Part shown: positions 21,200-31,710 of the stretch, piece by piece
How the letters are laid out: every line of letters begins with the position of its first letter
Position numbering within the stretch: position 1 is the first letter of the stretch
Source of the DNA: Aureobasidium sp. EXF-3400
Taxonomy: Eukaryota; Ascomycota; Dothideomycetes; Dothideales; Saccotheciaceae
Assembly: GCA_024195585.1 (NCBI GenBank)
Contig: SWBL01000044.1
Coordinates: 145,259 to 209,258 of the forward strand
DNA length: 64,000 bases
Reading direction: 5' to 3'
The notes under the pieces: model-generated
Database searches by the model: none
What the model was told of the DNA's origin: nothing
What the model saw: only the letters and a program-made list of their open reading frames with translations
Translations under genes and position numbers: made by a program

Positions 21200-23392
21200 T
21201 TAAAATCCACTTGCAAACTTCTTCTTCAGCCTCTCGTATTTCTCGATACTTCCAACACTCTTGTGCACAACACTGATGGCGTACTGGAAGTCCTCCTGGG
21301 CAACCTTGCTGTCTCCACGCTTCAGGCAGTGCTGACCAGCTTGTCGCAAAAGTGACTCGAGATCGGCACCAGAGTAGCCATTGCACTTCTCGTCGCGAGC
21401 GATCTCCTCGATGCCGACAGGCCATACTCCCGCTCTGCCTTCTTTGGATCTTGACTTGATCAATGCCTTCAAGATCTCGACGCGCTCTTCAATGCCGGGC
21501 AAGCCAACGTAGATCTTGGTTTCGAGACGACCAGGACGCATCATGGCCTCATCAATGATATCAGGTCTGTTGGTCGCGGCGATGACATAGATACCCGCGC
21601 GATGTGACAAGCCATCAAGTTCCGTGAGCAGGGTGTTGACAACACGTGCAGAAGCTTCGGACAGCGAATCATCGCGACGGGGCACAAGTGCATCAAGTTC
21701 ATCAAAGAAGATGACACAAGGCGCAGATGAGCGAGCGCGGTTGAAGAGTGTACGTACTGCACGTTCTGACTCTCCAACGTACTTGTTGAGCAATTCTGGA
21801 CCCTTGACACTGATGAAATTGGCCTTGGACTCGGCTGCCACTGCTTTGGCGAGCAATGTCTTACCACAACCAGGAGGACCCCAGAGTAGGACACCAGTAG
21901 GTGCAGAAATACCAACGGCAGCATAAAGATCTGGTGATTTGATTGGTTCCACGATAGCAGTTTGAAGCTCTTCTCTGACAGCTGTAAGTGCACCAATGTC
22001 GTCCCAGGTAGTGTCTGGTATCGTTGCGAAACCCTCACGCTTGGAAGAGGGTGTGATGGTGGGTAGGACAGTCAAGAAAGCTTCCATAGGGATGATAGTC
22101 GTCTCAAAGCCCTCCGGCTCTTCCATCTCGGTGTTTCTTGCACGTATGACCAAGCGATCCCAAAGTTCGTCAACATTTGGTTCCTGGTTGTCATCGAGCT
22201 CCATGCCGTCAGTGTCTGCCTCGACCTGCCTGATCAAAGCGTCTTGGTAACGGTCCATAGCCCAAGTAGCAGCTTTACCGACGAGATCCCTCAAATCGGC
22301 ACCTACGAAGCCAGGAGTCATTTTTGCAAGCACAGGGAAATCAACGTCGTCGGAGATTGGCGTGTTTCTCGTCTGCGTGCGCAGAATCTTTTCTCTCATG
22401 GGCTCGTTGGGAACACCCATGTTGATTTCGGTATCAAAGCGGCCACCTCGTCGTAGAGCAGAATCGATGGTGTCTGGTCTATTGGTGGCGGCGAGCACAA
22501 TGACAGGTTTGCCATTATTCTCCTTGTTATCCAGAGCCAAGCTGTCCATGCTAATCAGAAGTTGAGCGACGATACGCTTCTCCATCTGACTTTGCGAGCT
22601 CTCACGTTTCGGAGCAATGACATCGATTTCGTCGATGAAGATCAGACAGGGAGCGTGTTTACGAGCTTCGTCGAAACGATCACGGATCTGCTTTTCGGAC
22701 TCTCCTGACATTCCTGATACGACAGATGGGCCGGCAATCTCGATGAAGGGAACGCCGAGCTTTGCAGCACTTGCTCTTGCCAGCATAGATTTACCACATC
22801 CGGGAGGACCATGAAGAAGGATACCGCGAGGTAGAGGGACGTTGAGATCGGCATAGCGCTGAGGGCGAAGTAGGGGCAGAGTTAAGAGGTTCATGAGCTG
22901 GCGTTTGACATCGTTGACACCACCCAAGTCCTCGAGAGCAATGCCAGTGGGCGGAGAGCGGTCGATTTCCTCATTCTTGTCGCGCTTTAGGCGTTTCTTG
23001 ATAGGTTCTCCGTTTGGTTCCCTCTTCTTTGTTTCTGTTGCAGAGCCGTTGACTGCTGGGGTGCCAGGTGCGGTAGCCGGAGTGGCAATCTTCCACGAAC
23101 CAGTAATGCTCTTATTCATGATGTTTGGAACTTCTTCTGGGAATGCGAGCTTCTCAGCCTCGGCCTCTTCGTCTTCCTGAGCGTCGTCTTCGAGGGTGTC
23201 GAGGATGCGCTCGAGGCTGTCTTCGAGGGATCGCTTGGGTTTGCGTTTCAGACTGGAATTTGAGCGCTGGATGGCTTGATATAGACTGCGCACGTCGGGT
23301 CTGTTGCCAGGTTCCTGGAGCAGATGAGTCACGGCCTGATAGACTTCATTGTCGAGGCCCTGACGCAGGCGGGAGGAGGGCCGTCCAGGCAT
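21200..23392 (-). CDS. RIX7: Ribosome-biogenesis AAA ATPase Rix7/NVL
   Basis: A single-exon gene of 730 residues with two AAA modules. The first has Walker A GPPGCGKS (195-202) and Walker B LIFIDEID (250-257). The second has Walker A GPPGCGKT (505-512) and Walker B VIFFDELD (560-567). Both have NRPD sensor-1 loops. The N-terminal 140 residues hold a helical segment, an acidic stretch and the basic cluster IKKRLKRDKN, consistent with nuclear or nucleolar import. Rix7 strips Nsa1 from pre-60S particles. Pore, Walker and arginine-finger regions look intact. The two-module architecture with a long inter-module insert separates it from Cdc48. Confidence 0.94.
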   Translation of the reverse strand: MPGRPSSRLRQGLDNEVYQAVTHLLQEPGNRPDVRSLYQAIQRSNSSLKRKPKRSLEDSLERILDTLEDDAQEDEEAEAEKLAFPEEVPNIMNKSITGSWKIATPATAPGTPAVNGSATETKKREPNGEPIKKRLKRDKNEEIDRSPPTGIALEDLGGVNDVKRQLMNLLTLPLLRPQRYADLNVPLPRGILLHGPPGCGKSMLARASAAKLGVPFIEIAGPSVVSGMSGESEKQIRDRFDEARKHAPCLIFIDEIDVIAPKRESSQSQMEKRIVAQLLISMDSLALDNKENNGKPVIVLAATNRPDTIDSALRRGGRFDTEINMGVPNEPMREKILRTQTRNTPISDDVDFPVLAKMTPGFVGADLRDLVGKAATWAMDRYQDALIRQVEADTDGMELDDNQEPNVDELWDRLVIRARNTEMEEPEGFETTIIPMEAFLTVLPTITPSSKREGFATIPDTTWDDIGALTAVREELQTAIVEPIKSPDLYAAVGISAPTGVLLWGPPGCGKTLLAKAVAAESKANFISVKGPELLNKYVGESERAVRTLFNRARSSAPCVIFFDELDALVPRRDDSLSEASARVVNTLLTELDGLSHRAGIYVIAATNRPDIIDEAMMRPGRLETKIYVGLPGIEERVEILKALIKSRSKEGRAGVWPVGIEEIARDEKCNGYSGADLESLLRQAGQHCLKRGDSKVAQEDFQYAISVVHKSVGSIEKYERLKKKFASGF

Positions 23393-23810
23393 GGCGAGGT
23401 TGATTGCGTGTGTTTGGTGTGACAGGTGATTTGGATCGAGTCGATGGACTTTTTTTCAGGGACAGACAGCCGACATGTGGGGCTGCTGCGACAGTCGAAG
23501 CACCCAAGTGTTTTCGGCGTCTCCGTCGGATGCTTGACATGTCATTCACCTTTATGCATCAGCAATGAGGTCCAACTTGCTCAACATTTGCTAACATGAG
23601 ATCAATGCCGCAATAGTTTACCTGTCCACTACCTACCTAGTCCACTTAGCAGAGCAGGCAGCAACGAGCCAGTTGAGTTTCCAAGGAAAGAGCCTCCACG
23701 CCCGAAGTCTTTCCGAATGACATCAACATTCACATGCCAATCCATTGTCTGCCTTCGAGGGGCACGCGCTATACACACAACTGCGCCCAAACTTGCATTT
23801 CTCCTCCAAC
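23393..23810. other. Divergent promoter between RIX7 and VPS20
   Basis: About 420 bases between opposing start codons. No exon or RNA is visible. Confidence 0.55.
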
Positions 23811-24571
23811 ATGGGCAACTCGTCGAGTACGCCCAAAATATCCGCCCAGGATAGGTTAGCCACCATGTTCCTGTCCGCCGCTGCCACCACTCCTCTGACC
23901 CCCACCCAAGGGCCATCCTTGACATGAAGAACCAGCGCGATAAGCTACACCAATACCAGAAGCGCATCACCATCATTACCAACAGAGAGAAAGAAATAGC
24001 AAAGGAATGCCTGCGGAATGGCGACAAAAGACGCGCCCTGCTCGCCCTCAGGAAGAAGAAGTACCAAGAGTCGTTACTCGTCAAAACAGATCAGCAATTG
24101 GCCCAACTCGAGACCCTTACGAGCGACGTCGAATTCGCCCTTGTCCAGAAAGATGTCGTCTTTGGCTTGCAGCAGGGCACAAAGGTGCTGAAAGAGATAC
24201 ACAAGGAGATGGGCGGCTTAGAACGCGTTGAGCTCATTCTGGGCGAGAATGAAGAGGCTCAGGCATATCAAAACGTACGTCGCATTCCACTCTTGAATAA
24301 CATGGTATACGTACTGACAAGCCGATAGGAGATCAATGAGATGCTCGGAACGAGGATGACTAACCAAGAGGAGGACGAAGTAGAGGATGAGCTCGAGGCT
24401 TTGGCCGCCGAGGCAAACAGACTGAGAATGCCGAGCACGGTACAAGAAGGAGTCATCGCGCCCATGCCGAACGTGCCTGCAGACGCACCTAAAGAGACGG
24501 CAAAGGAACGAGCGGCGAGGCGAGCAAGGGAACGAGAGGTCGACAACGGTGCCGAGCCTATACTTGCATGA
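23811..24571 (+). CDS. VPS20: ESCRT-III subunit Vps20/CHMP6
   Basis: Three exons (23811-23854, 23911-24274 and 24329-24571) give 216 residues, typical of Vps20. The start MGNSSSTPKIS has Gly2 followed by Ser residues, the N-myristoylation signal that anchors Vps20 on endosomes. The junction restores the family sequence DRAILDMKNQRDKL, which fixes the first intron. The basic helical hairpin (KRITIITNREKEIAKE, RALLALRKKKYQE) and the acidic C-terminal half (EEDEVEDELEAL) complete the Snf7 fold. Vps20 receives the signal from ESCRT-II and nucleates Snf7 polymers in multivesicular-body sorting. Confidence 0.94.
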
Positions 24572-24835
24572 GATACGAAGCATGATTGAATGGTGGTGTT
24601 CTTTGGTTTTACGTTCAATACCCATGAGTCTGATTTTCTGTACATACAACCACTCCTTAGACTTGTCCGTCTCGATCGCATGTGATTGTGATTTTTGGCC
24701 TCGTGCTAGGTAGCCATGACGCACGGGCTACAATAGCAATGACATGAATGGGCAGCTCAGATGTTTAGAACTCGTCAGCAGAATCGCCAACATGTGAACC
24801 ATCAACCAGCCATTCATCAAAGTACCACCAGCATC

Positions 24836-25587
24836 ATGTCGCACTGCCATGACGAACACGAAGGCCATGGCCACGACCACAGCCACGCCCACGGCGCCCA
24901 TGATCACTCGGACGATATCACACCAGCTCTGCAAAACAGCCTCTACCGACAGATTGACTTTGACGCCATCAACACACTGAACGAGAGCGCCTCGGGTTCT
25001 GGAAGCAACATTTGCAAGAAGACCTGGGATGAGCGATTGAACCCCGAGCCCGAACTCTGCAGCGATGCCGACGAGCAATTGCTGATGCACATCCCGTACG
25101 TATACCCGTCCACTCTACCTACAACCAGCGTATTGACAAACCGACCAACACCAGTTTCACCGCCCAAATCCGTCTTCATTCCATCATGATCCGCACATCA
25201 ACCACCGACTCGGCACCCCTGACCCTCAAACTCTTCATCAACCGCGACGACCTCGATTTCAGCACCGCCTCAGAGGTTCAGCCTACCCAAACACTATCAC
25301 TGTCACAAACCAACGATGTCCAAGAAGTCCCAGTCAAGCGTGCTCTGTTCAACACAGTGCGCTCATTGGACCTTTTCTTCGAGGATAATTGGGGAAGAGG
25401 CGATGAGGATGAGACTCGCATCTCTTACTTGGGCTTCAAGGGTGAGTGGATGGCTTTGAACCGTGAACCCATCAATTTCCTCTACGAGGCCGCCGCCAAT
25501 CCGAGTGATCACAAGATGGTTTCTGGCGTTAGAGGTGAGGTGGGAAGTCGTTTGGGAGGTGCGGGTGGACGAGGCAATGGCATGTAA
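24836..25587 (+). CDS. PITH-domain protein with histidine-rich N-terminus
   Basis: Two exons (24836-25095 and 25155-25587) give 230 residues. The first 27 residues are dense in His and Asp (HGHDHSHAHG), as in PITHD1-type proteins. The PITH domain follows: LYRQIDFDAINTLNES, KTWDERLNPEPELCSDADE, IPFTAQIRLHSI restored across the junction, LFFEDNWG, YLGFKGEWMALN and YEAAANPSDHK. PITH domains occur at the C-terminus of thioredoxin-like 1 and bind the proteasome; the free-standing protein has no known enzymatic role. The frame is also open 25 codons upstream, but the His-rich start matches the family. Confidence 0.92.
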
Positions 25588-25657
25588 TCACTTTGTCAAT
25601 TAAGAAAGTGCAAAGAAGCAGGGCCTATGATATAATAATGCACCGCCATCAAGTCTG

Positions 25658-27846
25658 TTACTTGCGTATCTGGTAATACGTAGGTGCGTACTCTGTCAGC
25701 CAGCTCTTTTCTATCTTTGTTATGTCTCTGATGAACGTCTTCTCTCCCGTCTGCATGACTTCATGGAAGATCACCCAATCCGCTTTTCGGTTCTTTCCAT
25801 CTTGTTAGTGCTGTCTTGTTAAAATTTAGGAGGAGAGGTACTCACAAACATCAGAGAGCTAGGATGCGCGTGAAGTGTCATGCTGCCATCCACTGTCTGG
25901 AACGTCCCATCCGCCTGCATCCTAGCCGCATGCACGAAGTAGCCTGCTGTGAGACATCGCCGTATCTGCTCTGCTTTGTCTGGACCTCCAACTGTCAGGA
26001 CGCCCTTGGTGCTCAAAGACTCATCCACGTTGATGCCGAACCGCTCCATGTATCGCTTGAGCTGATTCCGTACACTGACAGCTCTTGTCATGCTTTTGAA
26101 GTTGAGGTGATGGTTGCGACACCACGAAGCATCCTTCTTGCCCTTGGTGACAAACGCTTGGTACACGTTGAGCATTGTCAGATGATCGCCTTCTGCAACC
26201 GCAAACTTCCATCTCGAAGACTCCATCGCCTTTTTCTCTCCTTCGTGTTGGAACCACACTGCACCTTGTAGCGTTGTCATAGCGGCGATTGTCAATATCT
26301 CGCTCAGACACCCAAATTCTGGTGCAGAGAGCAACACTTTTGCCATCATCGGTTCCGCGGCCAGTTCTGCCATACGGATTCCCAAAGGTTTCGTTAGTCT
26401 CGCATAGTCATCCAGTGCTCCCAGAGAGTATAGCATCTCGAGTGCTCTTATGACAAGCTCTGATGGTGGCGTCGTCAAGTAGGGGAAGCGGACTATGTTG
26501 TCAATTCCCAAACATTTGAGTTGTAGAATGACTGGTGCTAGATTACTCCTCTGAATCTCGGGAACAGAGGCATCTTCTAGAGAGTCATAAGCTGCTTCCG
26601 TGTAGAGTCGATAACATTTTCCAGACTTGGTACGACCAGCTCGACCGGCCCTCTGAGTTGCTGCAGCTTTGGACACCGCGGTGGCTGTCAGAGTCTCTAT
26701 GCCAGTGCCAGGATTGAATGCTCGTAGTTTGACGAAGCCAGAATCAATGACAAAAACAATGCCAGGGATGGTCACCGAAGCTTCGGCAATGTTGGTAGCC
26801 ACAATGACCTTTCGAGTCTCTTCCGCAGCAGGCTCGAAAACGTACATCTGCTGCTCGGTCGAGAGGCCGGCATATAGTGGCAGTGGTTGAAGCGCTTGTG
26901 ATCCTGGAGGTAGAGTAGGTAAGCGATCAGCGATCATGGACATGCATGTGTCGATCTCCTCGCGGCCAGTCAGAAAGATCAGTATGTCACCCTCGCCTTC
27001 CTGTGTGTGGATGTCGAAGACGGTTTGCACGGAACGTTCGACGTAGTCCTCGGCAGGAGCTGTCAAGTAATTTATGTCGACTGGAAACATTCTGCCTTCG
27101 AGATTGACAATGCGACCGATATCACCACCGGGCTCATCGGTCTTTGTCGGAAGATCGTTTTCATTCTCATCGCGAACGAAAAAGTCCAAAAAGTCTTCGG
27201 CTTGGAGAGTCGCACTGCTGACAACTATCCTCAAGTCTGGTCGGCGTTTCCTAATCTTCTTCAAGACTCCCAGTAAGATGTCGGAGCTGAGAGAGCGTTC
27301 GTGGGCCTCATCCACCATGACGACTGAATAGCGCGATAGTAATGGGTCTACGAGTGCTTCTCTCAGTAGAAGCCCATCTGTCAGAAACTTGATTTTCGTG
27401 GCCGCTGAGGTTACATCTTCGAATCTGATTGAATATCCGACCTGTGTCTATTAGTTTTCGTCGGCCTTTAGTATCAGTGAGATTGATCGTACCTCTTGAC
27501 CGAGGTTACACCTCATCTCCTCAGCGACTCTTGCGGCAACTGTAGTTGCAGCAACCCTACGGGGCTAGTGTTCCTGTGAGTTCGTGTCATGGTGGATGTT
27601 TGCAAATTCTCAGTACTCACCCACCTGAGTGACAGCAATCATCTTTCCTTGTTCACACCATCCTGCCTGGTATAGGAACTGAGGAATCTGTGTCGTTTTA
27701 CCACTTCCCGTCTGGCCAACGACAATGACAACCGGATATGTCTCTATCAGGTAGAGAATACTCTTGCGATGGCGAGCGATTGGCAGTAGGGAGGAAGGTT
27801 TGTGTAGAGCAGGAATAAAATCCCGAGACAGATCAAAATCGGCCAT
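25658..27846 (-). CDS. DHX35: DEAH-box ATP-dependent RNA helicase, DHX35-like
   Basis: Four exons on the minus strand (27846-27625, 27564-27493, 27441-25846 and 25792-25658) join in phase to 674 residues. Motif I is GQTGSGKT (44-51), Ia is TQPRRVAA across the first junction, motif II is DEAH (142-145), motif III SAT, motif IV FLTG, motif V TNIAEASVT and motif VI QRAGRAGR. The OB-fold tail ends WVIFHEVMQTGEKTF and LTEYAPTYYQ, which is diagnostic of DHX35 rather than Prp43, Prp22 or Prp2. DHX35 associates with the catalytic spliceosome. The last intron uses AAAG as acceptor; an earlier AG sits only 3-4 bases after the branch point and would break the frame. Confidence 0.92.
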
Positions 27847-28051
27847 AGTGATTGACTAGAGTTGATTCAGAGAATCATGACATGCAATAAAATTATTATA
27901 TTGGTGGATGACATGATGCTGCAGATTCGCGGCATGGTGGTACTTCGTAGGTGTTGGCCTGAAACAGGGTCCACGAGCTCTCTCGCTACCCCTCGGCTCA
28001 GCAGCCCAAACATGATCCTGACGTCTGCAACACAACAACAACACCAACAAC
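27847..28051. promoter_or_regulatory. Compact divergent promoter between the DHX35-like helicase and CUE5
   Basis: Only 205 bases separate the two opposing start codons, so both promoters and 5' untranslated regions share this stretch. A CAACAACA-rich leader immediately precedes the CUE5 ATG. No TATA box is evident. Confidence 0.5.
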
Positions 28052-29568
28052 ATGTCTGAAGGCTCGCACTCAGAGAAGCCCGTAAGTGTGCTGTGTACGT
28101 CGCGTCTACGTAGGCTGACACAACTGGCGAGTAGAAAACGGGCGGCGAATCGCCAACAACAGCACGAGAGCTCGACTTTGACGATGACGACCACCACGAG
28201 AGTAGCCCTCTCAAGAGTCCCACTCCCAAGCAGGTCAGCTTTGTTGAGGTCGAAGACGAAGATGCCCCAACAAAGCCCGCTCGTCCTTTGAGCCCCCAGT
28301 CCCAGAACGAGAAGACGCTCAAGGAGGCCTTTCCCACAATTGACTCCAAGGTCATCAGGGCTGTCTTGGTCGCCAGTGGTGGAAACGTTGAGCCTGCATT
28401 CAACGCTCTGCTAGGTATGCCATACACTATACTGTCACGAACTACAACTGACTGCTGGCAGCCATGTCCGACCCAGACTTCAAGCCTGAAGAAGCTCCCC
28501 CACCGCGCCCTCCAAGACCCACCCAGGCACAGCGCCAGCTCGATGCCGACGAGCAATACGCCCGCCAACTCGCTCAGCACTTCCAGACAGAGCCGCGCTC
28601 TCAGCGCAGCAGAAGAGACGAGGATGATCGCGGTCCGCCTCTTCCTAACCGCCCGAGGCCGCAGCGTCCGGGTGCTGCAGAGGACGACAAAGAATACAAC
28701 TTCTTCGATGGTAATGCTTGTTCCGATCTGGTGGAATGAATATGTGGAACAGCGGCTGACATGCTTTGCAGATGAACTTCCCCAGATCAAGGAAAATGTG
28801 CGCAAGGGCTTCTTGGAAACACAAACAAAGGTCAACAAGTGGATCACCGACTTTAGAAAGAAGCTGGATGGAGACGACAACGACGACCCGTATGAAGGTC
28901 CTACCAGGCAAGACAGCCCTCCTCGCAGACAAAACTACGGCCCTTCGCAGTCGGAACAGCTCTATGGCATCCGCAGGTCGGCCGATGTGAGCAGGAAAAG
29001 CACCGACAAGGATCGCTATGATCTGGACAACCGCGTTTTGGACGATGATTTCACCTCCCTTGAACTTCGTGACGATGAAGGTGTGTCAAGAAAGCCCGAC
29101 TACAGGAGATCGCATGCGCTGACTCTACCATTAGCTCAACCTCGTGCTTCGTCTTCGCGTAACCGTCCTCTCGCCAACCCTGACCTTTACAAGCCTAACG
29201 TCGCACCTCCCCAGTCCGGCCCAGTCGATGAAGTCGATGCCATAGACCGAAGGAACCAACGTCAGCCATCTCCTGGTGCTGTATCCAAGTCAGCCAAATG
29301 GCAGCCTTTGACCTCGATCGCTCCCAATCCCGAGTCGGAAGAGAACGACCCTTTCAGCTTGGGCGACAGTGACGACGAGAAAGAGACAAAGACGAAGGAT
29401 ATCAGAGAGTCTGACACCGCTCGTTTGAAGGAGGCAGCCCGTAAAAGTGTGACCGCTGAATCTGCAGATGCTCCCCCCAAGGGTCTCCAGCCTAGCGAAA
29501 GATCTGGAAGCAGTAACGTGAGAGACAAGGATGCCGAGGCGATTCTGAAGGGCAAGAGTCCCGCGTAA
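28052..29568 (+). CDS. CUE5: CUE-domain ubiquitin-binding protein Cue5-like
   Basis: Four exons (28052-28081, 28135-28414, 28462-28710 and 28772-29568) give 451 residues. The CUE domain is at about 67-105: NEKTLKEAFPTIDSKVIRAV with the conserved F-P pair and the terminal NALL dileucine. The segment DEQYARQLAQHF follows, then a proline-rich stretch and DDELPQIKENVRKGF, both typical of fungal Cue5. The C-terminal half is charged and disordered, containing a NDPFSLGDSDDE acidic patch and a W-x-x-L site (KWQPLTSI) that could bind Atg8 (inference). Cue5 links ubiquitinated aggregates to autophagy. Introns are 47-61 nt. Confidence 0.88.
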
Positions 29569-30282
29569 GGGATCTGTCAATCGTGAATCCTCGCACTGAC
29601 ATTGTCTGTTCTCCATACATAACAACAGAGGCGAGAGTAATACAATGGTCTTGTACCTCCAACTTTATTGTCCTCCTCTATTGTCCTCTTGTGCCCTAGA
29701 TTATCACAACATCGAGACCATTACTCTACAATATACTCCAAGGCGGAATGCTGTCAACAGATGGACCTTTGAACCTTATGTTGAGATGTTTCTGAAAGCC
29801 ATCAAAGTAGCTATGAGATGAGATCGTGAGATGGTTTGAATGCCGGGATCTTGCACGATAGTTTTCTGACTAGGTACTTATTTGCTAATTGTGGTCTTTT
29901 GCCAATGTTTCATAGCCTAAACTTTCATTATTTTATGCATATCCGGACTGCTTCAGGTACGACCCTGCTCTTGTTTATCAATCACATTTGCTTGGTCAAG
30001 TCCTTATGTATGCCATTCTTGAGTGTTCAATTCGCATTATGATAGCTGGTGTATCACATACCGAAGCATGAGTATCGTCATTGCTGTCATAGTTGTCCTT
30101 GATCCGACTTCAGTCTAGACGCGAGTACCTTCCGTTTCGAGCAGGTCTATGCGCGATAGCCGAACATTGATCGACCTCTGTCAGTATTTCCGACGGCTAT
30201 CTGGACCGCGATAGCCCTTTGTATATATCGAAGTGCTACTGTAACATCTTCTTAACTTGATCTGATTTCTATATTTCTAACC
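29569..30282. other. AT-rich intergenic region upstream of the agmatinase-like gene
   Basis: About 710 bases, visibly AT-rich between 29690 and 30060. It ends with the TATATAT element of the next promoter. No open frame with domain character. Confidence 0.5.
30222..30228 (+). promoter_or_regulatory. TATA-like element for the agmatinase-like gene
   Basis: TATATAT lies 61 bases upstream of the ATG at 30283. Position is plausible for a fungal TATA box; motif evidence only. Confidence 0.35.
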
Positions 30283-31515
30283 ATGATTTCTACACTTCCG
30301 ATCTTGCTGCTTGCTGCCTCGGCCGCAGGCCGGGATATCACGTTCCCACCTGTGGCAGGATACCAGTCTCCCATGATGATACAAGGCTCAGGCCTTGAAG
30401 ATGCAGATATCACCGGAGCCAAGTTTGCAGGATTGACCACATTCGCCAACCTACCTTACGTTCATTGTCTTGATAAGACTGGGTCTGAGAAGTACGACAT
30501 TGCTATCCTAGGTGCCCCATTCGATACTGGCGTGACCGCAAGGCCAGGTGCTAGATTTGGTCCCAATGGTATCAGAGCAGGATCTCGACGTATACATCCG
30601 GACTTTTCCTGGAGTATTTACAATGGAAGAAACCTCTTCAAGGTAATGATGAAGCTATATCGAGGACTACATCACGACCTTGAGCTGACTTCAAGACAAG
30701 GAATGGGCCACGATTGTTGACTGTGGAGATGCTCCTCTGACTGTGTTGGACAATACAGTGGCCTTGAAGCAGCTAGATGCAGCACACAGGATTACTTCGA
30801 ACCGATCTACCAACTCGACTGATTACACGGTACCAAGACTCGTCACGCTGGGTGGTGACCATACCACAACGCTCTCTGCTTTGAGGTCCACGTTTAATCA
30901 TTGGGGGCCTGTCAGCGTCGTACACTTCGACAGGTGAGAGGAATTGATTGACAGGAAATATTGATGGGCTAACACAAGTGTAGTCATATCGATACCTGGG
31001 ACCCGGAGGTGCTTGGAGGTGGAGTATCGCATTATGCGGGAGTCAACCACGGCACGTTCCTCCACATTGCCCACGAAGAAGGGCTGGTCAGAAACACATC
31101 GATACACGCAGGGATCCGAGCTCCCGTCGCCAACAAGAAGCATGATCTCAAGAACGATCGCAAATGCGGATTCGAAATGATCACAGCCAGAGATATTGAC
31201 AGACTCTCACCGCAAGGAGTGATTGAGAAGATCAAGCGTCGGGTTGCTGGAACAAAGGTTTACATCAGTGTTGACATTGATGTGCTTGATCCTGCATTCG
31301 CGCCAGCGACCGGCACGGCAGAAGTTGGGGGTTGGACCACGCGAGAACTTTTGACCATTCTTGACGGACTGAGTGGGCTGGATATTATTGGAGGAGATGT
31401 TGTGGAAGTGGCACCAATCTACGACAATGCTGGAGAGCCGACTACATTAGCAGCAGCAGAGGTGGTCATGTCGCTGCTGCAACTAATGGTGGACCAGCCT
31501 GTCAAGGCAGGGTAG
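30283..31515 (+). CDS. Agmatinase/ureohydrolase-family protein with signal peptide
   Basis: Three exons (30283-30642, 30701-30933 and 30984-31515) give 374 residues. The N-terminus [16 protein letters not shown] is a clear signal peptide. Arginase-fold manganese ligands are all present: GGDHT, DSHIDTWD (rebuilt across the second intron) and [29 protein letters not shown] is the substrate-loop block of agmatinases. Several N-x-S/T sites ([11 protein letters not shown]) fit secretion. The family hydrolyses guanidino compounds such as agmatine to an amine plus urea. The first intron has two nearby acceptors (tcaag and acaag); only the second keeps the frame and restores [17 protein letters not shown]. 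Exact substrate and final location (outside the cell or vacuole) are not determined. Confidence 0.9.
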
Positions 31516-31710
31516 GTATCCTGGTAGGAAATGGATATATTTGTAGACGATAGAGAATGGTCTGGTGCAAGGCGGTGTGGAGGCGGGTTGCAAGCACAGG
31601 CCCGGTCGGCGATCTGCCTCGGAGGAAAGAAGTCTCAGTCCAAAAAGTTGAGGCTTGTTTGCTGCTGCTGTACTTTTTTCTGTAATACATACAACACCAC
31701 AAACACAATC

